NCBI GenBank assembly: GCA_009760855.2
Contig: WPIO01000043.1
Span: 1,550,001 to 1,614,000, forward strand
Direction of reading: 5' to 3'
Source of the DNA: Cristatella mucedo
Lineage: Eukaryota > Bryozoa > Phylactolaemata > Cristatellidae
Length of the DNA stretch: 64,000 nt
Under the pieces are notes generated by a model that did no database searches, had not been told where the DNA came from, and saw only the letters and a list, made by a program, of their open reading frames with translations. A program made the translations under genes and the position numbers. Of this stretch, positions 54,731-64,000 are shown piece after piece. How positions within the stretch are numbered: position 1 is the first letter of the stretch; each line of letters opens with the position of its first letter.

Positions 54731-54868
54731 GTTTGGTCTAGCGGGTAAGGTGCTCGCCCCGACCAAGGTCTGACTGAGGTCGTGGGCTCGAGCCCCGAGG
54801 CATATGTGCAGCGCCTGAATAGAGATTAAGTTCTCTTAGGGCACTATATAAATGAATTATATTTTATA
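54731..54868 (+). mobile_element. SINE-1, most complete copy
   Basis: Head TTGGTCTAGCGGGTAAGG (A-box region) and GGGCTCGAGCCCC (B-box region), joined by the GACCAAGGTCTGACTGAGGT anticodon-arm-like block. The tail CGCCTGAATAGAGATTAAGT and TCTCTTAGGGCACTATATAA matches the 3' end of LINE-A. No internal protein-coding frame. About 138 bp. Confidence 0.88.
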
Positions 54869-55014
54869 GTTGATTCAAGTTGATTTTATCGTCACTCAAT
54901 TACAAAATTAAAGTTGTTTTCATAGTTTCAAATTAATGCAAGCGTCCGTTTTGGGCTAAGTAGCTTATAAATGCAAAGTTCAACGAAACAAAACACCGCT
55001 CAGATTTACTGATA

Positions 55015-56290
55015 TAATGTAATGTAAAGTATCTCCGTCTGTAACTCAGCAAAGCTACGAAGACTATGTGGGCGTTACTCATAAGAGTTTTGTATAGCGA
55101 ACTCACAGCCTTTCGGTACGCATTCGGTAGCCAACAGACTTCATCTCACGCAACAAAAAGAAAGTTGGAAGCATAGTAGAATCAGGAGAGCGGTTGAGCT
55201 AGTGAGTAGCATGGAAGTAGCAGCTCAGGATTTCTGGAAAGGATGTGCCACAGTTAGCAGCAGTAGAGTAGTTGTCGTTGCGAAAGAACCTTGGAAGCAA
55301 GTTCCACGCTCTGGGCCTGCAGAGCTAAAGCCTCTGTCGCCAACGGTCTTTAAGCGCAGGAATGGAACAGCTAATTTATTGCCCATGCAGGACCTGAGGG
55401 CACGAGGAGGCTAAAACTGGTGCAGCAGTTCAGCAATGTATAGAGGAGCCAAGCCGTGGCGTGCCTTGTGGGTCAGCATAAGAACTTTGCTCTGTATCCG
55501 TTGATCAACCGGCAGCCATCCTAGCTATTTTGGCAAATAAGAGGCGTAGTCAAACCTCTAGACTTGAATACTAGCCTTGTAACCATATTCATAGCCAGCT
55601 GCAGTGGCCTAGTTGCATTTTTGGTAGCCCAGCGAAAGAGGAATTACAATAATCAAACCGAGACAGAACTACGGATCTGGTTATATCTTTTGCAAGCCAC
55701 TGTGCAAGACAGCTCCTAATCTTAGAAAGGCATCAGACGTGATGGCAAGCTGTAGAAGCAGTCTTCTGAATGAAGCTTTTAAAATTTAGGTAGTTGTTGA
55801 AAACGACACCTAAATTTCGATCAAGTGGTGATGGTCGCACAACAGCATCACCTATTAGAAGAGAAAATCTTTCTAATCCTACCAAGCGCTTAGGGTGTCC
55901 TATGAGCAGCCATTCAGTTTTATCGTCATTTAATTTCAAGAAGTTTTTCGACATCCAGGATCGAATGCCGGCAAGGCAAGGATTCAGTTTATCAGTTGCT
56001 GCAGCAGATTTCGACGGTTTTAATGACAAATACAGTGGAATATCATCAGCATACAAGTGATATTCTATTCCCTGGGCCTTAATCACTTTTCCCAGATGTT
56101 GAGTATAAATAGAGAACAGGACGGGACCGAGGACGGAGCCTTGAGAGACATCACGGGTGACTGGTCTCGTGGGTGAGACCTGACCCACACACGACATGGA
56201 TTTAACACAATCAGACAAGTACGATTCAAAGTCATTTTTCTGAGCTCGATGTACGACTTCCTTTGTAAAGAAGTCTTGCAAAATAATTGT
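55015..56290 (-). mobile_element. LINE-B fragment (RT core to 3' end)
   Basis: The longest LINE-B copy. The 3' end is near 55030 (AGTATCTCCGTCTGTAACTC). ORF2 fragment 55733-56281 (182 codons) keeps VSQGSVLGPVLFSIYTQHL, the catalytic box YHLYADDIPLYLSL, WMSKNFLKLNDDKTEWLLIG and NLGVVFNNYLNFKSFIQKTA. Downstream the frame is broken. 5'-truncated at about 56290. Confidence 0.88.
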
Positions 56291-56424
56291 ATTTACCGTG
56301 TTCGGTCATCTGTCAATCACCAAAACGTGTGATTGCATTTATAACTAGCTTATCTTCATGGGCAAACTTCCACAAACTTCGATTTATTTACTCATTTTTA
56401 GGGCGAAAGTCTGCTGCTATTCGT

Positions 56425-56932
56425 CTCTACTTTTGCAGCTCACTGCTGCTGGCCTGTGCAATCAGGTGCTTACAGCTTGTGCACAACTCTGCAGCTAGGC
56501 TTGTCTGTCGTGAGCGTCACAGCTGCCACATCTTATTACTTCTTGCCAACGTGCACTGGCTACCAGTCAAGCAAAGCATCGAGTTCAAGGTTCTGTCACT
56601 CGCTTTTAGGTCTTTCGTCCTTTGGCTCCTGCCTACCTATCAGATCTACTCTCCCCCCCCCCGCCAGGCTAAGCATCGTACCACCATCGTGCCAGCTTTC
56701 CGGAATATAAGTGCTTAACTATACCTCGTACAAACCTCAAATCCAATGGAGACTGCGCCTTTAGTTCGTGTGCTCCCAAAGCCTGGAACTCCATTCCGAC
56801 TGGCGTCACGACATCAGACTTGATCACATTTAAAAGAAACTAAAAGCTTTACCACAGCATTTAGTGGGCCCCTGTGATTCGACTTTTACGAGCTTATGGG
56901 TGCTGGTACTGTACATGCTGCCAGTGAGCCGT
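56425..56932 (+). mobile_element. LINE-A ORF2 C-terminal fragment, cut by SINE-2
   Basis: Plus-strand copy: CAIRCLQLVHNSAARLVCRERHSCH, then HWLPVKQSIEFKVLSLAFRS, then C-rich CCCCCCCCCC at 56652 and the ORF2 end. The 3' UTR starts near 56850 and stops at 56932, where a SINE-2 begins. The remaining 3' UTR is probably the piece at 57395-57600. Confidence 0.82.
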
Positions 56933-57115
56933 GATTTCACACTAGGTAAGGCAGTTGCTTTTCACAACCTCGTTCCCGAGGTTGTGGCTTCGAATCCTGC
57001 GATGGGCAATGCTTTATTGTCACTAAAAGCGTGGTAATAGTCGTAAAGGCACTTATGCTGTTATACAAAAGAGGCTTTTAAAATCAGCTATTATTTATTT
57101 TATTTAACCATGTGT
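56933..57115 (+). mobile_element. SINE-2 copy
   Basis: GAGCCGTGATTTCACACTAG (head, A-box region), GTGGCTTCGAATCCTGC (B-box region), body and end AGTCGTAAAGGCACTTATGC, then a TTATTTATTTTATTT tail. Located in LINE-A sequence. Confidence 0.85.
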
Positions 57116-57394
57116 TGAGATCGTAATAGAGATGCATACGCCAGCCTATGACAGTACCGTGCCCAGATGTAGACTGCCAGTACTAGGCTGAGGGGTCTTC
57201 CAGACCTTGACTGACCAATCGAGGCGCAGCGTTCCTGGTGATGGCGCTAGCAACGGCGCTGGCCAATCACAGCGCAGCGTTCCTTGGGCAGACGACAGGA
57301 AGCTCCGTTAACATTAACGTCTTGCGAGAGAGTTGTTGATTAAACGTTGTCGAGTTCGGCTGTGTTCCGAGTGCTCCAAGTCGTTTGCTGTTTA

Positions 57395-57600
57395 GCAATA
57401 CGCGCACACACATGCTCACAACAATTGGTTGTTCATAACAATTTTGCATGCTGACCCTTTCTATGACACCCCTAGTCATACTAAGCTTGATATCATTGAG
57501 TGTGTTACCACTAACCATTCGATCGTTCTTCCTTGGCAGCAAATTTGAAGTGCCTAGAAAAAGATTGAATTCTCTGAGGGGGCTATATCAAATGCATTAA
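57395..57600 (+). mobile_element. LINE-A 3' UTR
   Basis: Plus-strand 3' UTR from the GCATGCTGACCCTTTC block to GTGCCTAGAAAAAGATTGAA and the terminus. Between the SINE-2 and this piece lies ~280 bp that contains two near-copies of CCAATCxxxGCGCAGCGTTCC (57217 and 57262) of unknown origin. Confidence 0.75.
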
Positions 57601-57711
57601 TATCCATGTGCAGATCTCATCAATACATGCAGCAAGAGAGTTAGAGAGAATTCAACGTTCTTGAGGGCTTCGAGGGATCAAAGCTACAACTGAATGTGAC
57701 CTGCATAAGCC

Positions 57712-57934
57712 TATGATTCGTCCTTGTGCTTATGCATGCTGACACTGTTGCATACTGCCACTAACCAAACTTGCATGCTGACTCTGTGCATGTCACCCGT
57801 AACCGTGTTATTCATGTTGTTTACTAAATTTGATACCACTCTCAATTCGATCGTGTTTCCTTTACAGCAAATGTAAAGCACGTAGAAACGATTGAGTTCT
57901 TTGAGGGCACTTATCAATTGTATTATTATTATTA
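57712..57934 (+). mobile_element. LINE-A 3' UTR nested in an older LINE-A
   Basis: Plus-strand 3' UTR with (ATT)n tail at 57921-57932. The flanking minus-strand LINE-A reads GACCTGCATAAG before it and AAGTGAAAGCC after it; intact copies have the continuous GCATAGAAGTGAAAGCC, so the insertion point is at the A-G of this word. Confidence 0.88.
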
Positions 57935-58344
57935 GAAGTGAAAGCCAGGTTGTGCATGGCAATCATATTGGCGAGAAGGCGAGTATAAACCGTGAAGAGG
58001 CAGACCAAACTCTGAGCCCTGAGGTACCCCATACTTGAGTTGTTCCTCAGATGATTATTTTCCATTCACATCAATACTATGGAATCTCCCACTGTGATAT
58101 TAACTTAAGCCATGGTAGTGTAGTGCCAGGGATGCCCAGGACAGATTAATCCTGCTTGAGAAGGAATTGGCGATGGGTAGCATAAAAACAGTCAAAATAT
58201 CCAGCAAAACAAGCAGGGTAACTCTACCCGAGTCTGCATTACTAAAAAGGTCTTTTACACCTAAACCAAACTTATTAATTATGCAGGGTATCAGCTAATC
58301 CGTGTATCTCAATATAATAAACGTACAAACGAGGTCAGGTCAAT

Positions 58345-58384
58345 GGGAGAGAGAGCGAGAGAGGGAGGGAGGCAGGTAGGCAAG

Positions 58385-58461
<77 letters not shown>
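58345..58461. repeat. (GA)n microsatellite
   Basis: Interrupted GAGAGAG/GGGAGGGAGG stretch followed by a pure GA run of ~70 bp, inside an old LINE-A copy. Confidence 0.95.
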
Positions 58462-58462
<1 letters not shown>

Positions 58463-58947
58463 ATCGACTCAAGGTCAACAGAGGCAGGCTTTAAGGCAGT
58501 CCTCCAATAATGCTACATTACAGATGGCCTCAGATCTAATCTGTCTTACTGAAAAAGAAGCTAGAAAGCGATCTGCAAGATGGCTTAAAAGATCTTGATA
58601 AGGAGCTGACCTGGAAGAGGACAATGATATTGTTAACTGTCGACCTCAGCATTTTTGGATTAAATATCTTGATCCAACTACTTTCTGAAGCTCGAATAGT
58701 CTTAGCTATGATTGTCTGGTAAAAATCATGTGTCCAACGGCAGTCGATTGGGTCAATCCTCATCTTACATGCGCTTTTTACAGTTTTTGCTTGGTAGCCC
58801 TAGCTATTTAAACGTATTCTATAAGCCATAGGCCATCTTGGCAAGCAAGGACCTACAATCTTGGTAATCAGAGATAAAGTAATCAAGTATGTCAACTAGT
58901 GTCGCGCTGTAACATGCTGCCACAGGGGCAGAATGGTTATAGGATTG

Positions 58948-60972
58948 GGTAATAATAATAATAATAATTCACTTGATAAAGCGCCCTCAGAGAACTCAAT
59001 CTCTCTCTAGGCGCTTTACATTTGCTGTAAAGTGAAATGCAATTGAATGGTAAGTAAAATCATGCTTGAAAAACAAACGAGATGAATAATATGGTTAAGG
59101 GTGACATGCACAGGGTCAGCATGCAAATGTGGTTAGTGGCAGCATGCACAGTGTCAGCACGCATAAGCACATCAAGGACGAATCACAGGGACCCACTAAA
59201 TGCTGTCCTAAATAGGTGTGCTTTTAGGTTCCTCTTAAATATGGTCAGGTCAGGGTATGTTCTGACGCAAGTCGGGAGGGAGTTCCAGGCTTTGGGAGCA
59301 TATGAACTAAATGCACGGTCTCCAAAGGATTTAAGGTTTGTATGAGGTATTTCTAGACTGTTGGATTCCGAAAAGCAGGTGGTACGATGCTTGGCCTGAT
59401 GGGGTAGTATATCTGACAGATAGGCTGGAGCCATAGAATGAAGGGACCTAAAAGTGAGCGACAAAACCTTGAAGTCAATCCTTTGCTTGACTGGTAGCCA
59501 GTGCAGGTCGGCGAGAAGTGGAGTAATGTGGCAACTGCGACGCTCATGACAGACAAGCCTAGCTGCAGAGTTTTGCACCAGCTGCAATCGCCTGATCGCA
59601 CATGCTGGTAGGCCAGTTAGCAGTGAGTTGCAGAAGTCGAGACGGGATGTCACGAATGCATGGACCAACTTGGATGTGGTATCTTTATGTAAACAAGCCC
59701 GAATTTTAGCAATGTTATGAAGCTGAAAATAGGTGGATTTGACTGTGGAGCTGATATGGTCGTCTAACGAGAGGTCGCTTTGGAATATGACACCTAGATT
59801 TCGAGCTGATTTAACTGGAGATATGCTGGCAGAGCCAATTTTGAGAGTCAGCCTTTCCAATCTCTGAATCACACTGGGTTTGCCCATAACTAGTAAGTTA
59901 GTTTTATCATCGTTAAGTTTTAGAAAATTTGCTGCCATCCATGTGCGGATGTCATCAATGCATTCAGCTAGTGAGTTGAGAGAATTTGAGGTGCTCGAAG
60001 GCTGGGAGGGATCAAAGCAAAGGTACAACTGAAAGTCATCTGCATAGAAGTGAAAGCCTAGATTGTGCTTGGCAAATCACATCAGCAAGAGGCAGAGTAT
60101 AAACCGTGAAAAGAACCGGACCTAGCACGGAGCCCTGAGGTACTCCATATTTCAGAGGTACTTCACATGATCTTCGTCCATTCACGTCAATACTCTGGAG
60201 TCTCCCACTGAGATAGGACCAGAACCACTGCAGAGCAGTGCCAGTGATGCCCAGGCGAGATGAGAGGCGCTCTAGAAGAACTTTGTGATCGATGGTATCA
60301 AAAGCTGCCGAAAGATCGAGCAAAACAAGCAGAGACACTCTACCCATGTCTGCATTCCTAAGTAGGTCGTTGTATACCCGAAGCAATGCTGACTCTGTGG
60401 AGTGATTAGCTCTAAAGCCAGACTGGAACTTACTAGCAAGGTGTGAGGTTTCGAAATATGAGTTCAGCTGGTCTGCCACGACTCGTTGCAGTGTCTTTGA
60501 TAGGAATGGTAGCAGGGAGACTGGGCGGTAGTTGCTCAAGTTCTCATGGTCTAGTGTTGCTCTCTTGAGAAGAGGCCTGACTACAGCTTTTTTGAAAGGT
60601 GCTGGGACATGACCTGAGGCTAATGACATATTAATTATGTTAGTTATGCATGGCAGCAGCAGATCAATGCAACGTAGGAGCAGGACAGTGGGAATAGGGT
60701 CCAGAGGACTTGTTGTCTTCTTTGATTGAGATACGAACTTTAGGACTAGATCACTAGTGACCTGCTTAAATGCAGACATTGAGGTGCAGCCAGGAACCGA
60801 GGAACAGCATTCTAGTGGGGAGGTTGTCATCGCAGGGATGGATTCCCTGATCTTGTCTATCTTCTGCACAAAGAATCGAGAGAAGCGATCGGCTAGATCA
60901 TCATTAGGATCATCAGGTAAGGAGCTAATCTGGGAACGGTTGAGGAGATAGTTTATTGTCGACATCAGCAAA
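58948..60972 (-). mobile_element. Young LINE-A copy (RT and C-terminal part, 3' tail)
   Basis: The longest and best preserved LINE-A. (AAT)n tail at 58951-58968, 3' UTR to about 59180, then ORF2 in two overlapping open frames (59183-60028 and 60036-60971, 281 and 311 codons). RT motifs: PISNxRP-like NLSNYRPVSLLPFLSK, AFDTIDHKVLLERLSSRLG and YGVPQGSVLGPVLFTVY. One extra A in the run at about 60072-60074 breaks the frame just before the catalytic box. The C-terminal half holds LVHAFVTSRLDFCNSLLTG and ends RTAFSGSL. 5'-truncated at 60972; no endonuclease. Confidence 0.95.
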
Positions 60973-61513
60973 GATACTGATTGGGGAAAACATCGTCAGC
61001 GTCTTACGGTTTTTAGCTTGAAAACTCAGGTACTGCTAAACGAAATGGCCATTCTGCTTCATATTTGGTTTCCTTGTATTCAATAACCAGCACCAGTTGC
61101 CTGTACAGCGCTGCAGTGCTGTTCGGAGCCCATCAGCCATACCGCGGGACAGCTTTATTATAAACAGGCAAAGCGGTGAAGAGCAACACCCACATTTGGA
61201 GCCGCAAACTAGTGGATTTCACATGGCATCGTTCAGTGCAATGCATGACAGCCAGCAAGTGACCAAAGAGAAGAGACAGGAAGCATGAGCTCGAGGCGTT
61301 TCTATGGTATTTGTCGGTAGCACTTTGCAGCCAGGAGCGGCTGGCACCAGCCACCCCGGCAGCAGCAGCTGCCCCGGCAGTCACCGATTTGAGTGCTCGT
61401 GCCCCCAAGCCCCACCTTGAGCCGGTCGTGCCTCAAGTCTCTAAGGAGCACTTATTGGGCAAGCAGATAGTAGGCCTGCCGTCAGCTGCAGCTTCGGAAG
61501 CCTCACCACAAGC
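60973..61513. other. GC-rich flank, possible 3' UTR of the 61.5 kb gene
   Basis: From 61.1 kb the sequence becomes GC-rich, with Ala/Pro-rich open frames on both strands that I regard as compositional. If the 61514-62290 exon is real, this is its downstream (3' UTR) side. Confidence 0.35.
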
Positions 61514-62314
61514 TCAGCGCTTTCCGACACACAAGTTCAGCGCACTAGTTGCATCAGACTCATCCCCGTCATCTACTCGCTCATCATCGCGGAAGCCTGG
61601 CACAGCTCCACGATTCACCTCGCTGCCACTTCCGGCAGTACACTGCTCCGGGATGAGTTGACTGCTAACATTGCCACTTCCATCGCATAGCACGGTAAGC
61701 ATGCTGCAGCCACCGAAATCTGTCGGGGGCACGCCCCCAACGACGACGGCAGCTTCACCTTTGGCCTTGGCAGGCACAGAGGCAGGCTGAGTCGAGCCGA
61801 CGCTTACTGACACAGCCGAGGGGGTAGCTGCAGGGCAGCCGATTTCGGCTTCCTCCACACCATCCTGAACGCCTGTGCCAGACTTACTGGCCCAAGGAGC
61901 TGCTGCCGGCAGCTGTTTGCCAACTGCCTTCCACTGACAGCTCGGCTGCCGCTGAAGTGGCGGACGCAGCAGTTGCATCGGCAAGGCACCTCCTTGGGGC
62001 ACCCAGCATTCGGCGCTCGCAGAGCCGCTAACTAGTAGTGCGGCATCCAGCTTCCTTTTCTTGCTCATGTTGAGCGGCTCCTCTTGGGCCGAGTCGGCAG
62101 CAGCATCGTCAAGTGAGGCTGCCGGTGTCGGGGAAGGACGGCCAGTGGCAGCCTCTGCGTTAGGTGGCGACTCTGCAAGCTGGGAACGGTCCCTTTCCTC
62201 GAACCGAGCCGCGAGCAAAGACGTCGATGGACCGCGCTTGCGGCTCGGTTGGAACTTGTAGATGGTGAAGAAGAGGCGCAGCGGTCCTTGCTGGAGCAAG
62301 CGCATACAAGACAC
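61514..62314 (-). CDS. Possible nuclear regulator, terminal exon (266 codons)
   Basis: Continuous minus-strand frame of 266 codons ending TGA. A CTCCAG acceptor at 62291-62296 falls on a codon boundary before QGPLRLFFTIYKF, so the coding exon may start at 62290 and the upstream gene lies to the right. Features: basic stretch FQPSRKRGPST; an Ala/Asp/Ser region; EEPLNMSKKRKLD, which combines a PLNMS word resembling CtBP-binding PxDLS motifs with a nuclear-localisation-like KKRK; Ala/Gly/Val-rich low complexity; and an acidic end (DDERVDDGDESD) followed by ALNLCVGKR. No DNA-binding domain lies in this exon. Composition is GC-rich compared with the surroundings. Function inferred from motifs only. 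Confidence 0.5.
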   Translation of the reverse strand: MSCMRLLQQGPLRLFFTIYKFQPSRKRGPSTSLLAARFEERDRSQLAESPPNAEAATGRPSPTPAASLDDAAADSAQEEPLNMSKKRKLDAALLVSGSASAECWVPQGGALPMQLLRPPLQRQPSCQWKAVGKQLPAAAPWASKSGTGVQDGVEEAEIGCPAATPSAVSVSVGSTQPASVPAKAKGEAAVVVGGVPPTDFGGCSMLTVLCDGSGNVSSQLIPEQCTAGSGSEVNRGAVPGFRDDERVDDGDESDATSALNLCVGKR

Positions 62315-62560
62315 AGCTCAATTAGCAGCAATCTCAAGGAGCTCGCATTCTCAAGCGATCTCGAGCGATTTGCAATAGAGTCTGGCACTGCGGGTGGTGA
62401 TCTACCCCTGCCGTAACAGGTGTCACACAGGCCAAAACAAATGAGCAACTAAGAAAGGCCCAGCCTTTTGCATGAGATGCTTATTAAAAACAGCTAGTGT
62501 CATTGAAAGAATATTGCCAAGAAGTTTGCAAAATCAATAAGAGCGACCATAATCAACAAA

Positions 62561-63022
62561 ATGCATATACATAGAATGCACAAACACTCAAACGCAAAAG
62601 GTTTCACAAGGTCAACAGCTCCATTAAGCCGCCTGGTAGCCGATCAAGTTAATTTTCACCTAACAGCACTGACAACACAAGCATTCAGTGTTGCAGCATT
62701 TTCTTATATGAAAACCAAGGATATACAATCATATGTGGATACTCATTTCAATAAGAGGTGGAACCAAAATTGTTCTCTACAACTTTCAATACTTTCCGAG
62801 AGATTCACTTGGGCAGGTTTTTGCAGACTACCGAGTTATGCACTCTTACTTCTGCTTACGTGGACCGAAAAGCAGGCCGAGAGACAACGAGGTGTAATTG
62901 ACTCTGAGTGCCCCTACTGGTCCCACAGATATTCAATAGGCAAGAGATCGAGATATTGGAAAGGCAAACTAAAAACTCGGGCAAAGAGAGTATACCAAAA
63001 TAGTATCGTGTCGCCCCTTTAA
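62561..63022 (+). CDS. Hypothetical ORF, 153 codons
   Basis: Plus-strand ORF from ATG 62561 to TAA. Basic protein with His-rich start, a central hydrophobic run (LPSYALLLLLTW) and a Lys/Arg-rich C-terminus (RSRYWKGKLKTRAKRVYQ). No domain recognised and no splice or promoter evidence. It may be a chance ORF; its length is above what is expected by chance in this AT-rich DNA. Confidence 0.25.
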   Translation: MHIHRMHKHSNAKGFTRSTAPLSRLVADQVNFHLTALTTQAFSVAAFSYMKTKDIQSYVDTHFNKRWNQNCSLQLSILSERFTWAGFCRLPSYALLLLLTWTEKQAERQRGVIDSECPYWSHRYSIGKRSRYWKGKLKTRAKRVYQNSIVSPL

Positions 63023-63064
63023 GACTTGTAAGCTCTTATCCATTTGCCAAACTTAAGAAGATAG

Positions 63065-63400
63065 AACTAGAGAGCTAGTTAAATGAGGTAGCGAGTATAA
63101 TGGAAGTAGCAGCTGAGGAGCACTGGAAAGGATGAGCCATAGTTGGCAGCAGAAGAGTAGTTGTTGCTGCATAAGAATCATGGCAGCGAGTTTCACAGTC
63201 TAGGACCTGCTGAGCTAAAGCTTCTGTCGCCAGTGGTCTTTATGTGGAGAAATGAAACAGCTAATTTATTGTCCATGCAGAATCTGAGGGCACAAGGAGG
63301 CTAGAACTGGTGCAGCAGTTCAGCTATATATAGAGGAGCCAAGCCGTGGTGGGCCTTGTGAGCTAGCGATCCTATGATCAACCAGCAGCCACATTACATA
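63065..63400 (-). mobile_element. LINE-B fragment (end of ORF2)
   Basis: Minus-strand piece matching 6540-6800 and 55205-55480: ACAGTCTAGGACCTGCTGAG, GTCGCCAGTGGTCTTTATGT and CTGGTGCAGCAGTTCAGCTA. Both the 3' tip and the RT core are missing. Confidence 0.8.
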
Positions 63401-63610
63401 TGTTTATGGTATATTGCCATACCTATAATATTACAACATCGCAACTATTTAAGGCATTAACGACATCGCCACTAGCTAATAGCAATTCCCTATAGAGAAG
63501 AGACTCGTGGCTTGTGCCTTAATCAGAGGCTGGTGGCACCGAGTTAAGCAGCTCAGATCGCTTGTTGTCAAAGGCTGCTGCCGATCACAGCAATTCTATC
63601 TTACCGACTC
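63401..63610. other. No gene recognised
   Basis: Short AT-rich interval between LINE-B and SINE-2, nothing recognised. Confidence 0.4.
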
Positions 63611-63611
63611 C

Positions 63612-63805
63612 CTATTGGTGAGCCGTGATGGCCCACTAGGTAAGGCGTTTGCTTTCACGACCTCGGTCCCGAGGTCGTGGGTTTGATTCCTGAGGTGGGC
63701 GATCCTTTATCGCCACTGCAAGCCGTGGTGATAGCAGTAAAGGCTCTTCTGTCGCTATACAATAGAGGCTGTTTGTTGGGTTGGATTTATTTATTTTATT
63801 CAGTA
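63612..63805 (+). mobile_element. SINE-2, well-preserved copy
   Basis: Head GGTGAGCCGTGATGGCCCAC and TAGGTAAGGC (A-box region), GTCGTGGGTTTGATTCCTGA (B-box region), a body with self-complementary CGCCACTGCAAGCCGTGGTG, the end GTAAAGGCTCTTCTGTCGCT, and a TTTATTTATTTTATT tail. About 190 bp with tail. Confidence 0.9.
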
Positions 63806-64000
63806 TCAAATCAATTTCAAGATCCTCAATACACCAAACAGGTAACTTCACTCGCATCAGCCTTGCTATCTAAACTCCATGCTCTCTAGTTTTCTCTTGC
63901 ACTCTGCTTCCCAGCATCTAGCCAATTTGAAGTATAAACTTGAGAAACCCTAATGTTTTATTGGACCTATGGAACAAGACAAATTGAGACACACTATTAA

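Larger units (their letters stand above)
57605..58945 (-). mobile_element. Older LINE-A copy, interrupted twice
   Basis: Minus-strand LINE-A: 57605-57710 (region after the RT catalytic box), then after an inserted LINE-A fragment 57936-58330 (RT core), a GA microsatellite, and 58500-58945 (linker between endonuclease and RT). Collinear with the 48-50 kb and 59-61 kb copies but heavily diverged. A younger LINE-A joins at 58948. Confidence 0.8.

Noticed and set aside
54731-54800. tRNA gene
   Set aside because: Same head recurs in SINE-1 copies with a LINE-like tail; acceptor-stem pairing not evident.
61311-61661. Plus-strand ORF of 116 codons opposite the 61.5 kb gene
   Set aside because: Ala/Pro/Ser-rich frame in GC-rich DNA overlapping the antisense of the better-supported minus-strand frame; no motif.

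Overview
This 64 kb window looks like repeat-rich genomic DNA of an invertebrate animal. It has spliced exons with GT-AG borders, L1CAM/neuroglian-type immunoglobulin (Ig) exons, several families of non-LTR retrotransposons (LINEs) with AT-rich tandem tails, tRNA-derived SINEs, a decayed LTR-retrotransposon pol gene and long dinucleotide microsatellites. I cannot name the species. Bacterial gene organisation is absent and most long open frames are retrotransposon remains.

The most striking locus is at 38.8-46.9 kb on the plus strand. A short exon coding a hydrophobic leader is followed by a 24-nt exon and then by a tandem array of tiny exons of two alternating kinds: B, 54 nt, and A, 57 nt. 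I find nine B exons and six intact A exons plus one broken A. Each array exon has a TTTCAG-like or TTTTAG-like acceptor and a GTTAGT-type donor, and all are phase 1-1, so any one can be skipped without changing frame. The repeats encode an 18-19 residue Pro/Ser-rich motif. This layout resembles the micro-exon genes (MEGs) of parasitic flatworms, but the exons are larger and I recognise no sequence relative. A possible terminal exon lies at 46857-46900; with it the gene would encode 327 residues.

Immediately upstream, 34.8-38.1 kb is a diverged tandem repeat (unit roughly 160-190 bp by hand) dominated by GCAATC/CAATCCACCG words. A SINE has inserted into it.

Layout: 0-2 kb LINE-A pieces and an unknown minus-strand ORF; 2.9-4.2 kb three minus-strand exons covering Ig1-Ig3 of an L1CAM-type adhesion protein; 5-12 kb decayed LINEs and SINEs; 14-15.5 kb LTR pol pseudogene; 16-34 kb mainly LINE/SINE relics, a (GA)n tract and non-repetitive DNA without recognised genes; 34.8-46.9 kb satellite plus micro-exon gene; 47-51 kb a GC-rich dispersed repeat and LINE-A pieces including the only endonuclease region; 53.4-54.7 kb a plus-strand Ig pseudogene paralogous to the 3 kb gene; 55-61 kb LINE-B and nested LINE-A copies; 61.5-62.3 kb a GC-rich minus-strand exon coding a possible nuclear regulator; 62.5-64 kb an unknown ORF, LINE-B and a SINE.

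Names used here: LINE-A is a CR1/L2-like element whose 3' end reads GCGCCTAGAAAGAGATTGAG and then an (ATT)n tail. LINE-B is a second CR1-like family ending near TCTCCGTCTGTAACTC (as seen on the plus strand). SINE-1 and SINE-2 are two tRNA-derived families. Percent identities and database hits were not computed; all comparisons are by eye.
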